Positions 46,906 through 59,195 of a stretch of DNA of 64,000 nucleotides are shown here, one piece after another. This stretch comes from Gnetum montanum. Its lineage: Eukaryota > Streptophyta > Gnetopsida > Gnetales > Gnetaceae. Location of the stretch: the NCBI GenBank assembly GCA_015680685.1, contig MNCI01000920.1, positions 354,738 through 418,737 on the forward strand, written 5' to 3'. Numbering within the stretch: position 1 is the first letter of the stretch; each line of letters opens with the position of its first letter. A model generated the notes under the pieces. That model saw nothing but the letters and a program-made list of their open reading frames with translations, ran no database searches and was not told the DNA's origin. The position numbers were made by a program, and so were the translations under genes.

Positions 46906-48240
46906 ATTAGCAAAAATAATGAAAAGTCACACTTAAGAAAAACAAAACAAAACAAAGTAAAATAGATGAGAAAGTGTAAAATAATCAAGAAATGTTCAAA
47001 GGTACTAACAATGGTGCAAATTTGGGAAAAATTTGAAAATAGAAAATTTGTAAAATAAATCACATGTAAAATCAAGAACATGAAAAACAAAAAGTAGAAA
47101 AACTAAGAAGCCATATGGATTATTAGAACAAATGACCATCTCCCCCATGAATGACTTGGAAGGAGGAGATTTGGAAAATGGAACATGGTTGTCCACTCAT
47201 TGAGGTGGTAGTTGCACTAGCTTATCTTGGCTCTAGGAAAGGTTTCACTTACTGGATGTTGAGAAACTTCTTTTTATTTGGGCTTTTAGGTTTGTAGATT
47301 ATCATGGTATCCCAGAGGAAAATGTTTGATCAATTATATAAGGTCCCTTCCATGATGTTTGAAATTTTATCTTCTAGGATATGTGTGTGGGGTTTCAATA
47401 GAGAATCTTATCTTCTAGTTGAAATGTTACTTTCCATATATTGAGGTCATGACATTACTTGTTGAATTCCTTATGTACCCCATTCAAAGATAGGGCCACC
47501 AATTAGTTTTCATATAGCACATTCAGGTTGATAAATCTTTCTTTCTATGCTAGACTTAGGTTAAGATCTACATCACAAGTTGTTGAGTGTGTATGGAGCT
47601 TAAACTAAATTAGGAGTATTGGAAGTTTTTCATACACTAACTTGTATGGAGATTAGCCAATAGGGAGTTTCCATGTTGAGTGATAGGCCTAGAGAGCATC
47701 ATTGAGTTTGGTTCTTGAATATCTGTTATATTTTCTTATGGTTCTTGTTAATATCCTTGTGATCTCTTAATTAGTTACCTCTACTTGATCATTGGCTTGT
47801 GGAGGGTATGTTGTTTTTAATTTATGTTCAACCCCAAAATGTTGCATCAAATTTCTAAAAGATACACTTGTGAAATGAGTTCCATTATTAGAAATTAGTG
47901 CACATGGCATCCCAAACCTATTTACAACATTTTGTTGTACAAATCTAATAGAAATGGATGATGTACAATTAGCAATAGTTGCTACTTTTACCCATTTTGT
48001 GTAGTAGTCAGCTACTATGATAATATATGTCTTTCCATTGGACATGGGTGTGATGGGACCCATGAAGTAAATGCCCCATATATCAAAAGGAGTTAGTGGT
48101 TGAATCTACTATTGAGAACCTTCCATTCAATCAGTCATCCCACCATCTCATTGATAACATTTACAAGTTTAGACAAACTAGTGGACATCCTTGAAGATTA
48201 TAAGCCAATAGTATTCTACCATTAGGATTTTTATGGTTGT
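46906..48240 (-). pseudogene. Integrase of element C
   Basis: Part of the zinc domain survives in pieces (EGHYVGK, YYWLIIFKD, about 48,235-48,150). The core is clear: IWGIYFMGPITPMSNGKTYIIIVADYYTKWVKV (48,090-47,985) with the first catalytic Asp, ISNNGTHF at 47,895-47,872 with Asn at the second position (47,887-47,889), and YPPQANDQVEVTN near 47,805-47,767 with the Glu. After that stops accumulate, but LNDALQAYHSTWKLPIGSPYKLVY-type sequence continues to about 47,620, and a C-terminal part reaches 47,200. The rest to 46,906 is AT-rich and probably untranslated. Element L inserted just downstream. Confidence 0.88.
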
Positions 48241-49834
48241 GAGTTTCCCTACATAGTGGCCTCTGCAAGGTCCTGTGTGAGCATCCTAGAGAATGCACAA
48301 TTGATCTTTATTAGGGACACACCAATGAATCAAGCCATCAGTGCACACCTTGTAAAGGTGTCTATTGATTTCCATGAAGTATTTGATCCAATGAAGAAAT
48401 TATTACTTCTTTCTAAATTCAAGATCTTATTACATCTCTTGGGTGAGAAGATAGGAGAAATTATTACTTCTTTCTATCTTCTTTCTAAAAATATGAAGAT
48501 TTTTTTATTGTCCAGCTACATAAGCACTGCTCCTAAAGCATAATTAGATGCATTAGTCATTATGTGAAATGGTCTGGACCAATCTAGTGCCTATAGAACT
48601 GGAGTTTCTACAAGTTTCTCCTTTAATATTTGAAATGCATTTTCACACTCCTTGGTCCAAGTGAATGGATCATCCTTATTTGTAAGCTCAACCAACAGCT
48701 TTGCAATCTTAGATAAATTCTCTATAAATTGTCAATAGTAGCCAGTGTGTGCAAGGAATGATCTGACATCCTTGACAATCTCTAGTTGATGTGTAATTCC
48801 TTGGATGATCCTTATTTTTTCTAGGTCTAACTTAATCCCTTCTTATGAAATTTGATGCCCCAACACAATGCCTTCTTAGACCATGAGATGACTCTTCTAC
48901 CAATTGAGTTAGAGATTTGTTTCAACACATATTTTTAGTATTTACTCAAACATAGCTTCATAGGTAGAGAATTCATCCATGAATGCTTCCACACCACTAC
49001 CAATTTTCTATTGGAAAATACTAAGGACTAGGCATTGAAATGTTGCAAGGCATTACATAGACCAAATGGCATCTTACAATATACAAAAGTTCCCCAGGAA
49101 CTTATGAATGTTGTCTTGGCCTGATCTTCTAGCACAGTTTGGATTTAGTTATAACCGCTATAATCATCCAAGTAGCTATAATACCAATGCCTAGATATAG
49201 TGTCCAAAACTTGATCTACAAATGGAAATAAAAAATGATCTTTAAACATTACCATATTTAATAGCCTGAAATTGATACAAACCTCCCACTTGCCACCTTT
49301 CTTTAGCACAATTACAAGTGGACTAACCCACTCACTATTCGTGATGGGTTAGATGAATGCTATCTTGAGGATTTTTCCTAATCCCTCCTTGATGATCTAC
49401 TTCAATTTTGGATTTAGCTATCTTTGTAGTTACCTTCTTGGCTCTATGGTTGGGTCAGTGTAAATGTGATGTTAGCATATCCTTGGATCTATTCCTATTA
49501 GCTCAGGATATGACCAAGTAAAGGCTATTGGACATTTGTTAACCACCTTTAAGATTTTTTCTTTTTGTTCTAGAGAAAGTTTGACATTAATTATGATTGA
49601 TTTACCATTGTTTAAAAATGCATATTTCATGCCAGTCAGTAGGGTTTTCAGTTCTAGGGTCTCTTTCTTGAAGTTATCAAGGATTTCCAACTCTTCCCAA
49701 TAGATGTCATTATTTTCATCATTAGAGAGTTGGTGGTGAACTTGCTCAAGTTTAATCATGCTTTCAATATAAGCACATGTTAGGTTCTTAGTTGGTTTCA
49801 AGCATAATGTTCTACTATCTGAGTTAGTTATCAA
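48241..49834 (-). pseudogene. Reverse transcriptase and RNase H remnants of element C
   Basis: The pre-RT block 49,834-49,472 is open (LELKTLLTGMKYAFL, KVVNKCPIAFTWSYPELIGIDP), a hallmark arrangement of Athila-type pol. RT follows with WVSPLVIVLKKGGKW, INFRLLNMVMFKDHF, SYLDDYSGYN and GTFVYCKMPFGLCNA. The catalytic motif reads FMDE at 48,972-48,983 rather than FMDD. The RNase H is recognisable only at its start (PFHIMTNASNYALGAVL near 48,590-48,540) and seems shortened before the integrase. About twenty stops and several frameshifts. Confidence 0.85.
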
Positions 49835-50072
49835 TCACTAGGTGCCCTCCTATTTTGTGGTTACTATGTATAGACACCTTTGAATATATGTTTCTTGTGC
49901 ATACTAATTGCATGCTTTGATGTATGTACTTTTGATGAATCAAATATTTTACATGTAATTGCACCCATTATCATTGTATGAGATGCATGGAATACGGTTC
50001 TTCTATAGCTTTTGAAATCCATTTTCCTTGGAGATTTCTAGGAAGAGGTCCCTTATGTCCATACATGCATTG
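49835..50072 (-). pseudogene. Protease tail and linker of element C
   Basis: Minus-strand continuation of the protease of C on the left of B1: after the duplication ACTGT (50,073-50,077) it reads VNACMDIRDLFLEIS, which follows on directly from AWLRT at about 56,250-56,262. It then runs as a linker towards the pre-RT block. Confidence 0.8.
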
Positions 50073-50077
50073 ACTGT

Positions 50078-51036
50078 TGATGAGTGGTGAGGTACCCCTA
50101 CACTCAACCATACAAATATGACTATTCATGTACAATCTAGTCGAACTCTGTAGATAGACTAGTTGTGGTATCTATATAGTTACTTGTTGATTAATGTTTT
50201 TTGTCTTCCCACCTAGACTAGTATTTGCTTTATCACGTATGGTTTAGTCTAGAGTGAGGTGTATGATGTGGTCCTAAGCTAGTGCTACTCCTAGAGGCAA
50301 TGGAAATAACTTTGATTAACCTAAGAGGGAAAGGGTAAAGAGAGTCTAAGCTAGCCTAAGTGTGATGATCATCCATCCTTAATCATCCATACACATATTG
50401 GACCTCATGAACTACCATTGAGATCACCAAGCACATGTCCTAAGTACACTACTGGGATACCAAGTAGTCACACTTAAATGCTCATGATTAAGTCATACTC
50501 ATTCCACATTTACCAACAGGGGTAGGAGATTAGGGTAGAGAAATATTAATTACAAAAGAAATAAATAATAATTAAAATTAAGTTAATTCTACAATGATGA
50601 AGTAATCTTGATCTTTATTTCTGGTCATGTGCATGTCCAAGTATGTCACACTCGAATAAAGGTTCTGTACAATTACAATCATCACACTACAGGCATGCAT
50701 TAGGGAAAAATGGCTGAGAAGAAAAACTTACAAAAAGATCCTACTCTAATACTAACTAACTATGAATTTCCTATGCATCCAATTGTGTATTTATACACTC
50801 ATACAAGAACCATGATATCATGTATATGATATCGCTTGCCAAGCCACAATATCAAATACCCGATATCGAGGGTCCAATATAGGGGGTCTAATATCGAGAC
50901 TCATCAGATATCAGGGGTTTGATAATAGGGACCTAATATCAACACCTGGTTAACAAGGGCCTGATATCAGTGCCTAGTTAACAAGAGTCTAATATCAAGG
51001 ATCTAATATTAGCACATAACAAACCACGATTCATCA
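50078..51036 (-). repeat. 3' LTR of B1
   Basis: It pairs with 55,275-56,244. On the minus strand it starts TGATGAATC and ends CATCA. A TATA box (TATAAATA on minus) is at 50,788-50,795. At 50,870-51,010 is an array of short units around GGTCTAATATCAGG. The polypurine tract TCATGGGGGTA (minus) is at 51,037-51,047. Confidence 0.92.
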
Positions 51037-51049
51037 TACCCCCATGACT

Positions 51050-51647
51050 GAATAACAACTCATCCTCAAGTTAAACAAAATGAGAACATGTCCAATTGAT
51101 TACACAATGGATAGGTATGGGATTATTGACTAACTAGGAATTATTCAAGCTATAGTATGGGATTGAACAAAAAAAAATTGGGACACAGACATAGAATTAC
51201 AAAACTTTGTTGGAACTCATGTGGTTCCTGGTGGTAGTGGTTCCTCCATGGGTGCCTTTCCTTTATCCTGCGTGCCAAGATTTTAAGATTGATACCATTG
51301 AAGAAGTGCCTGATGTTTCTCCTCTTCTATCCAATGATGATGAGTCATTCATACTGATGTTCCAATGTTTGATGAAGTTGGCACTTCCCATGGACATGGT
51401 AGCTATAGGAACACTTGATTGGCCTTGACATGCTATGCCACAAATAGTCATTATTCCTCTTCATAGGCATAGGAACTCCACCTTTTTCTTGGCCAGATTG
51501 TGTAGTGATAGGAGGTCTCTGATGGATGCTAAATGATTGTGTCTCCTACTCTACATGTTCTACATGAGGTCCTTAGCTTTTGCCTCTTCCTGGGCATTTA
51601 GTTGAACCTTAAGAAGGTCCTCCTTGTTATCCTCTTTTAGGGGCCAT
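51050..51647 (-). pseudogene. Shortened third ORF of B1
   Basis: The start MAPKRG at 51,647 corresponds to MAPN at 7,844 in C. Within about 30 codons it runs into a coiled-coil-like stretch (EEAKAKDLM, HNLAKKKVEFL) that in C lies well over a kilobase further on, so most of the globular part is missing. Stops and frameshifts follow. Function unknown. Confidence 0.45.
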
Positions 51648-53400
51648 CTATAATCACACAAAGATCAATTGTTAGTAAGGTTATTGAAATAAGTTCAATT
51701 ATTTCATACCTTACTTATTGCCTTTAGTAATTTTTGAATTCGTTACTTAGTATGATTTTAGAGTTAGAAAAGTTTTCAAGGAAGTTATCCTAAAAGTTTA
51801 ATGTTGGACCTAGTTTTTTTAGGTGATACATCAAAGAACATGTAATGGTTTTGAGGAACGTTTGATAAAATGATGACAAAGGAAATAATAGATTTGGAAA
51901 TGAAGTGCTCAAAGGGTATAAAATGATGTGGTGGTGTGCAATAAGTACAAATTACAAAAGTTGCACAAGTGGGTCCTCCCCAAAGTAGGTTTTAACCTAT
52001 AATGCCCTTGCGTAACCATCCTGAAAATGTTTGTAGGCACTAAAAGGGTTAAATGTAATATATGCCAATGTAACAAAATACACACATGTTGATACCATAG
52101 TGATGAGATAGGAATTCAATGCTATATAAGACACAAGTCACAATTACATGAAGAGCGAGATGAGATGAATTGTAGAAGCAATTGTGGAGATTGAAACATG
52201 AGGTAACTGACCTAGGGCACAATGAATCTTGAGTGTAGGGCATGATTAATGTTTCATTAGCCTATTGCTCCAAAATCAAGACCAAGTCCATTCCTGCAAT
52301 CAATGACATTGCATTGTTTCATCCAATGATGGACAACCATAAGAGCATCATGATAGCAAGGTGTACAATCACTTGGCATTTTGTTCAAGGGAGGAGTGAT
52401 TGGAAATCTACAGCACACTTGTCTTGATCTTTTTGTCACCTTTTTCTTGGCACTTTGGCACACTTTTTTTTTCTCTCTTTTCTTTTCTTTATGCATAATC
52501 TAGAGAAGCCAACTACCTTCAGGAATGGGTGCATGTCTTTCCAGTGGGACCCCCTAGAATCACATTAGGGGGAGAGGGGGCGGGGGGGTTTGATTGGGTG
52601 CCTTTATTACTCTTACATCCATTTTTTGTTAGATCTACAAGGATCTTACTACAACCAAGCTACATGATAACTCCTACAAATTTCACCAAAGAGAATCCAC
52701 AAGTCCCCTTGATGTCACACCCTGGCCATTCCCTCTTAGTCCATCATTTTTCACTCTAGGTGTAATGAGCACAAAATTACTTTTAAGTTTTCATGATGTC
52801 AAGAATATCATCATACCTAGAGTAGAACCTCTTATTAATAGAATGGTTGGATAGATGTGGTGGGCTCATTGTCCAAGTAATTAGCCACCTAAGACTTGAT
52901 AGCATACAACAACACCTCAACCAACGAGTCACATGAGTGTTTTATTCATAGATGAGATTACCCATAGAAAGATAAAAATATAAAACAATAAATAAAAAGA
53001 TGAACCAACCAATAAAAAGATAAAATAAACAATTGAAAGATGAAAAACGGGAAAACAAAAAATTGTAAAATTAAAGAAAAGGAAAAACATTTATTAATTC
53101 TATTTGTTAGGATGGGGGATATCCCCCATAACTAAACTTTTGATCATAGAGAGAATTAATAAATGGAAGGGTTGGATCCATGCATTTTGAAAATATTGGG
53201 ACCTAGTCATATCCAAATGACTGGGTGTCTTTTGATGTGGTGGTTGGAATGTACCCACATTGGGGTGCACACACTATATTAAAGTTGACATAGTAGGGCA
53301 AGTTAGAAGATGTGGTTAATTAATATAGAGTTGACCCACTATGGCACCCTTGACTATAAGATGGTATGTAAGGATTGATATGTCTCCCTACATGGCTATA
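51648..53400 (-). other. Spacer of B1
   Basis: Non-coding region that follows, in order, the spacer of C (8,172-7,845, 28,182-26,727 and about 47,000). Includes a G-rich stretch at 52,568-52,588 and A-rich runs at 52,970-53,080. No gene is recognised. Confidence 0.6.
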
Positions 53401-55143
53401 TTCATTGGGTTGCATGGTTGTTGGAGTATTGATTAGTGGTCCTGATAAGATAACATGAGGTGTTGAGTTTGAGGAGAAGGATGCACCACAACATTGGGCT
53501 TGTGCTGAGTTGGTGGATACAATGGATTTGAAACCATGCTATCCCTTCCTATGGTAATGTCTAAAGAAATGACACTTTTGGTGTTGTGTAGGACCTCCAT
53601 TAATGTTGATAGTAGCAACACAAGTAACATTTGTGGGTTGGTGCTATGGTGCAAAACCTTCTGGAACAACTAGTGGCGATGTAGAAGGAGGTGAAGGATG
53701 AGAATATTGAGGTTGAGGAGAAGCATAAGGTACATGAGGTGGTGGTCCTATTGGAGAGGATATGGGTTGATAGTATTTTGATGAATGATAATGATGTGGT
53801 GAGATAGAGGATGTTAGCCCAGTTGGGGAAACAACATGTTGAACTTGGTAAGCTCTTGATTTTGGATGATATAAAGGGTGTACCTAGTTTGAGGGTGACC
53901 TCCCCCACGACTGGGATTGTTGCCACTGTGATTGAACATAGTATTTTTGTATGAACTCTAGATGTGCATTTCATCCCCAATGCTCATGTAAATGTAACAA
54001 GATTGGGCATTAACACTTTGGTGATCATACAAGTAAATGTTGCATTTATACGTATGATTGGTGATTAAGTTATTATTATCTTATACCCTTATTTTCAATT
54101 GTCTCATGGTATTCTGTCCTATTTTTTGGTATTTCATGGCTCTACCTCCAATAATATGGGCATATTCTTCACATTTTTTTATGTATCCACTCCATCATCT
54201 TATTGGTATTTTCCTCAATTTCATCTAGTGATTGTAATATTGGCAAAGATGATTCCACCTCCTTAAGGTAAGCTGATTTTTCCTCTTCTTGATTATGGAC
54301 CTTTGTTAGGTTCGGATTTTGGTCTCATTGAGATTTTTCAACATTCTCCCATTTAGCCATTTCTCCTTCTTCTTTTTCTAACCACTTAATAAGCTCTCGT
54401 AATTGATGGGTTCATAGTTCATATAGTTGAACTGGGGCATACATCCCTAAGGTTTCCTTAGTTTCATTATGGAGACCATGTATAATATGGTACAATAGCC
54501 TCTCCTTAGAGAATCCATGGCCTAGGCATTTGTTTAACAATGTATAATATCTTTCTAAGGCCATGTCCAAGGGTTCATGTTGTGTTTGTTTCTACTCTCA
54601 GATTTGTCTCCTCAAGGATGACACTCTTGCATAGATTTGATATCTTTCATTGAAGAGTTCTACCATTGTTGGCCAAGGTTGAATTGATTGCAATGTTAAA
54701 GACCTATACCATACTTTTTCTTAATCAATGAGTGTTATAGGAAAAAGATTAAGTTTTTTCCATCCATTATCAATATTGTTCCATATATAGGCATCATAGA
54801 AGGCCTACAAAGATGGTTGCAGATCTAAATCATAGCCCCCGAAAAACTTAGGAAAGTTGTTTAAATCAAGCTTGGGTAGATGGCTTTCCTTACGATGCCT
54901 ACAAGATATAAGAACAACCTCTTGTATATGCATTAGGCTCTTAGTGGTCAATAGGGATTCATCGTCACTAGGTAGATTATGCATTTGTGAGTTGGGACAA
55001 TGTTTTCTTTGTTTATGTTCATAGGAGACCCCTACATTAGATTGAGTACTCCAAACTTCATCTTCATCATCATATAGTTCATGGGTTCTCCAATGAATTG
55101 CCTTACTGGTTGTTGCATTATCATATTCTTGTGAGAGAGACAT
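53401..55143 (-). pseudogene. Gag of B1
   Basis: The start MSLSQEYDNATTSK at 55,143 matches MPLLQEDNNATPSEE in D (63,793). A first block of about 113 codons is open (HELYDDEDEVWSTQ; LPKLDLNNFPKFFGGYDLDLQ). The retrotrans_gag core follows at about 54,720-54,560 (MVELFNERYQIYARVSSLRRQIWE, then DMALERYYTLLNKC), where C has LELFNEKYQTYSGVSNLRRQIQG. The remainder is frameshifted and Ser/Thr/Pro-rich to about 53,430. The ORF upstream start at 55,173 is less likely because D starts at the inner Met. Confidence 0.82.
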
Positions 55144-55254
55144 GGTTGTGAATTTGTGTGTGACTTGTTCCAATTACTTCTTTCTAAAAGATGTATCATT
55201 AATACTTTGTTACAACAATCTTGTATGATATAACTAATCTAAATAACTAGCATC

Positions 55255-55273
55255 ATCCCTGGAAACAATGCCA
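55255..55273 (-). other. Primer-binding site of B1
   Basis: Minus strand TTGGCATTGTTTCCAGGGA next to the 5' LTR. It resembles TGGCGCCGTTGCCGGGGA, the tRNA-Asp-type site known from Athila elements, with mostly transition changes. Confidence 0.7.
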
Positions 55274-55274
55274 A

Positions 55275-56244
55275 TGATCAGTGGCAAGGTACCCCTACAC
55301 TCAACTATATGAATACAAACATACATGCATGATCCAGTCAAACTCCGTAGATGGACTAGTTGTGGTATCTAGATAGTTACTCGTTAATCTTAGTTTACTA
55401 TCTTCCCACCTAGACTGGTATTTTTTTTTTCACATATGGTTTAGTCTAAATTGAGGTGTATGATATGGTCCTAAGTTAGTGCTACTCCTAGAGGAAATGA
55501 AAATAACTTTTATTAACCTAAGATGGAAAGGGTGTAGAGAGTCTAAGCTAGCCTAAGTGTGATGAATATCCATCTTAATCATTTGTACACATCTTGGACT
55601 TTGTGTACTACCACTAGGATTACCAAGCACATGTCCTAGGTATGCTACTGGGATACCAAGTAGTCATACTTAAATTCTCATGATTAAGTTGTATTCATTC
55701 CATGTTTAGTAATAGTTATAGAGATGAGGGTATATAATATTAACTATAAAAGTAATAAATAACCGTTAAAATTAAGTGAATGCTGCAATGATGAAGTAAT
55801 CTTGATCTTTATTACTAGTAATGTGCATGTCCAAGTAAATCACACTTGAATAAAGGTTCCATAAAATTACAATCATCACACTGCAAGCATGCACTGGGGA
55901 AAAAGGATTGAGAGGAAAAACTGACAAAATGATCCTACTCTAATACTAATTGACCATGACTTTCCCATGCATCTAATTGTGTGTTTATAGGCTCACACAG
56001 GAACCATGATATCGCGTATCCAATATCGCTAGCCAAGCCACGATATTGCATACCCAATATTGAGGGTCTGATATTGGGGGTCTGATATTGGAACTCATCA
56101 GATATTAGGGGTTCAATAATAGGGGTCTAATAACAGGGGTCCAATATTAGGACCTGGTTAACAAGGGTTTGATATTAGCACCTGGTTAACAGGGGTCTAA
56201 TATCAAGGATCCAATATCAGCGCTTGACAAACCATGATTCATCA
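55275..56244 (-). repeat. 5' LTR of B1
   Basis: It pairs with 50,078-51,036 and has the same array of AATATCAGG-type units (56,040-56,220). The terminal sequence TTCATCA is followed by ACTGT. Confidence 0.92.
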
Positions 56245-56249
56245 ACTGT

Positions 56250-56650
56250 TCTTAACCAAGCCCTTTCCATAACGATGGGGAAGTTACCTTTGTAGTTTTT
56301 AATCATGATCAATAGAAAATTAGCAGGATAGAACCATCCACTAACTATGGTCATAATGTTCTTCACTAATCCTAAAGGAATAGTGATTGATTAATTTGCC
56401 AATTCTAGATGGATGTTTATCTTCTTGAGAGATGGTAGGTTCTAGGCCTTGTACATGTCATGAAAGATGAGGTTAACACTAGAACCAGAATCAAGAACAA
56501 CCTTGCATGGCTCATGTCTAGTGATCTGTAGGTAAATGAGAGGACTTCTTGGGTTAGATCTTTTCATGATAAGATTACTAGCCTTGATCTAATTAGAAAC
56601 AACATGAGTTAACATTATAGTGCATATTTGAGGTGGCATCTAGTTTGAAG
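56250..56650 (-). pseudogene. Retropepsin-like protease of element C
   Basis: The minus strand gives HEPCKVVLDSGSSVNLIFHDMYKA at about 56,517-56,445, with an intact Asp-Ser-Gly active site, and the terminal block FPIVMERAWLRT near 56,285-56,250. The gene is then cut by B1 and resumes at 50,072. It would process the Gag-Pol precursor of C. Stops are present between the two blocks. Confidence 0.85.
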
Positions 56651-57250
56651 GACACTTGAAGGTATTTGATGAAAAGGATGAGGGTATTGGAGATGTAGGG
56701 AAATCAACCATACTAGGTTGTGAGGGTTGGAGAGGACTATTGGGTCAGAAGAAGGGTCATTTTCTAGATTGATTGTCTAAATGACTTGGTTGGAAAGCCA
56801 GTTGTGAATGGACAACCCTCATAGCATTTTGTTGTTGAAGCTGTGGAGGAATCTCACCTTGCATGGACAAAGTAGGAGGTAATTGGGTTGAAGGTAGATG
56901 TCTTTGTGTAGATAGATGCATAGGATGGTATGGATATGATTTTTCTCCTCAAGTAGATGGTGAATGTGTTCGATGATATTTTGGAGGGTAATAGTAATGC
57001 TAAAAGGAGGTATGAATTGCAAAACTTCTTGAGGAGACAGGTTGCTAAACATAGTACCCATATGGATCTAGTTTCCTATAAGGGTACTACTGCATTAGAG
57101 GTGGCATTCCCCATGATTGTGCTTGGTGCAATTGTTGGTATTTCTCATATGATTGTGATGGAACTCCACTTTGATAATAAGCCTATTGTTGCAAGTGGAA
57201 TTTCCATGGATTTCCTTTAGGATAAGGAAATCATTAAGGATTTAATGCAT
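56651..57250 (-). other. Gag-protease linker of element C
   Basis: Frame-broken sequence with no domain I recognise. An 80-codon minus frame (56,819-57,061) and an 87-codon plus frame (56,957-57,220) overlap. The plus frame contains degenerate repeats of hydrophobic residues but has no supporting context. Confidence 0.4.
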
Positions 57251-59044
57251 ACATCCTAGACTCTTGTAAGTTTTACACCATAGGGAAACATCCCTTTGGA
57301 TGTTCATATTGACAAATGTCATAACTAGTTTCATCATCAAAGTTAGTTTCCACAACTTTATCTACAATAGCATCTTTACTCTTACCGCTTTGGTATGCAT
57401 GTTTAGCTTCTTTTTATCTTCTGTGATTACGATCACTATTTTTCTCTTTTGATTCTTTAGCAATCTTCATAGTATTTTAGAATTTTTCATCCAAAGCGTC
57501 CTATAATTTATCAACCTGTGCTGAAATATAAGACATAGATTTTTGGATGGGCAAGGTTTTCCTATTCACCACTTCATTGAGTGGTGACTCCTCCTCATCA
57601 CAAAATTGGACCTCACATTTCTTAATGGAAGGATCCCTATTATATAATTTTTTTTTACTTTCCCTCTTTTGCAACTCATCTTCTTCTTTTGCTACTTGTT
57701 CTATTAGCCTTTGCATCTAATGATCTCTTAGTTCAAAATATTCTCCCTTAGGCATACACCCCAAGAGTTCTTCTAGTTTCTACTTTGAGCCCATCTATGA
57801 TGTGGTGAAGCTGTTCCCTCTAAGAATAACCATGGCTAGGGCATCAATGTAAGAGTGAATGATATCTATCAATAGTGGCATCCAAGGGTTCATCTATTCC
57901 TTGTTTCCATCCTTGGATTTGCCTCCTCAGATTAGACACTCCAGAGTACGTTTGATATTTTTCATTGAATAGCTCCAACATGGTACTCCATCTATGGATA
58001 GATTTAAGCTTCAAGGATAGGTACCAACTTTCAACTTCTTCTATAAGTGTCCCAGGGAAGATCTTGAGTTTTTGCTACTTATTTTCTATGTTCTATAAGA
58101 CACAGTCATCATGGAAAGCCTGTAGATGTGTCTATGGATCAGAGTTGTATCCCCCTCAAATCTTGGAATATTATTCATGTCTAACTATACAATCCTACTA
58201 TCTTTAACATGCTTGGTTGGGATCTTTATTGCCTCTACAATGTTGAGCATGTTTAGATTTGCCAATAGAGGTTCATCATCATCATTGTGTCAATGATGCC
58301 GATGATGGTTTCAGCCATCCCTTCGGTCTTGGTGGCCTTCACGATCATTGTTGTCTCATTGATTACCTTCATCATGATGATTTTAATGGTGGCTTCTATG
58401 AGGAATTTTAAGAATATGAAGAGGATGCAATAGAAGGTGGACCACCATCACCATCGTAGTGTCCACCACCATGATTCCACTCATTACAACCATCATCCTT
58501 AGATCCCCTGCTATTGTGATGTTTGTCCAAGTTCCTACCTTGACTGTCACTCTTTTCTAAATCTGGTTTATGAATAGTGGGTTGAAGGTTCAGGGCCACA
58601 CCCACATTACCAATAATAAGGGGTGGAAAATCTTCATGTTGAGAACCTTCAAAAGGAGGATCTTTATTATCATCTTGATCTAGTAGGAATAAGGGGTTAG
58701 TAAAATGTTTTCCCTTCCTAGCCTCATGGTGCTTCTCATAATTTCAATCTCACTTGTATTGTGTTTCAATGGGACAGTAGTCCCAAGTGTCATAACCATT
58801 CACAATGTATTTCTTGTGAATATCTAGAATGTCCAACTTCTTAAGAGTCTGAAATAACATCCTAGGTATAGATCAATCAAGGGGCAAGATGATGTTTCCC
58901 TCCATATCATGCCATCATAGCTATTCATCCTAATGCAAGATGAAGGTGAAGTTTTGGTATATACTCATCTAGATGAGTATATACCACTTTTCACTTCTGT
59001 GGGACTGGTAGTTTGACATCTTCATGCTTGTGGGAAGAAGACAT
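57251..59044 (-). pseudogene. Gag of element C
   Basis: Start MSSSHKHEDVKL at 59,044. The core is at 58,030-57,830: LSLKLKSIHRWSTMLELFNEKYQTYSGVSNLRRQIQGWKQ followed by EPLDATIDRYHSLL, a classic retrotrans_gag segment. A His/Gly/Asp-rich stretch at about 58,520-58,440 is open within a 65-codon frame. Many frameshifts. A 32-base palindrome lies near the 5' end (58,955-58,986). Confidence 0.82.
58955..58986. repeat. Perfect 32-base palindrome
   Basis: The left half is TGGTATATACTCATCT and the right half is its exact reverse complement, with no loop. It lies at the start of the gag region of C. Confidence 0.95.
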
Positions 59045-59176
59045 TTTGCAAAACAAATAAAATTATTAGTGTGCTTATTAGTTATATGTCATGTGAAAGT
59101 GATGTTGACCTTTAGTTCATCCAACAATATAAATAATATTCACTAATACTAAATAGTGCATGTTTCACACATAAAG

Positions 59177-59194
59177 TCCTCGACAATGATGCTA
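59177..59194 (-). other. Primer-binding site of C
   Basis: Minus strand TAGCATCATTGTCGAGGA. Compared with TGGCGCCGTTGCCGGGGA all six differences are transitions, consistent with decay of a tRNA-Asp-type site. Confidence 0.72.
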
Positions 59195-59195
59195 A

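Larger units (their letters stand above)
50078..56244 (-). mobile_element. Element B1: gag-only Athila-like retrotransposon inside the protease of C
   Basis: A 6,167-base element on the minus strand, with exact duplications ACTGT (50,073-50,077; 56,245-56,249). LTRs are 50,078-51,036 and 55,275-56,244, with a degenerate primer site and a polypurine tract. Its 4.2-kb interior has gag (55.1-53.4 kb), a spacer homologous to that of C, and a short version of the third ORF. Protease, RT, RNase H and integrase are absent. It therefore looks like a deletion derivative of a C-type element that moved by using enzymes from a relative. Confidence 0.92.

Noticed and set aside
46761-47196. Phe/Leu-rich minus-strand frames as an envelope membrane protein
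   Set aside because: The sequence is AT-rich, lies in the untranslated region after the C integrase and partly within the L LTR, and crosses the L insertion border.
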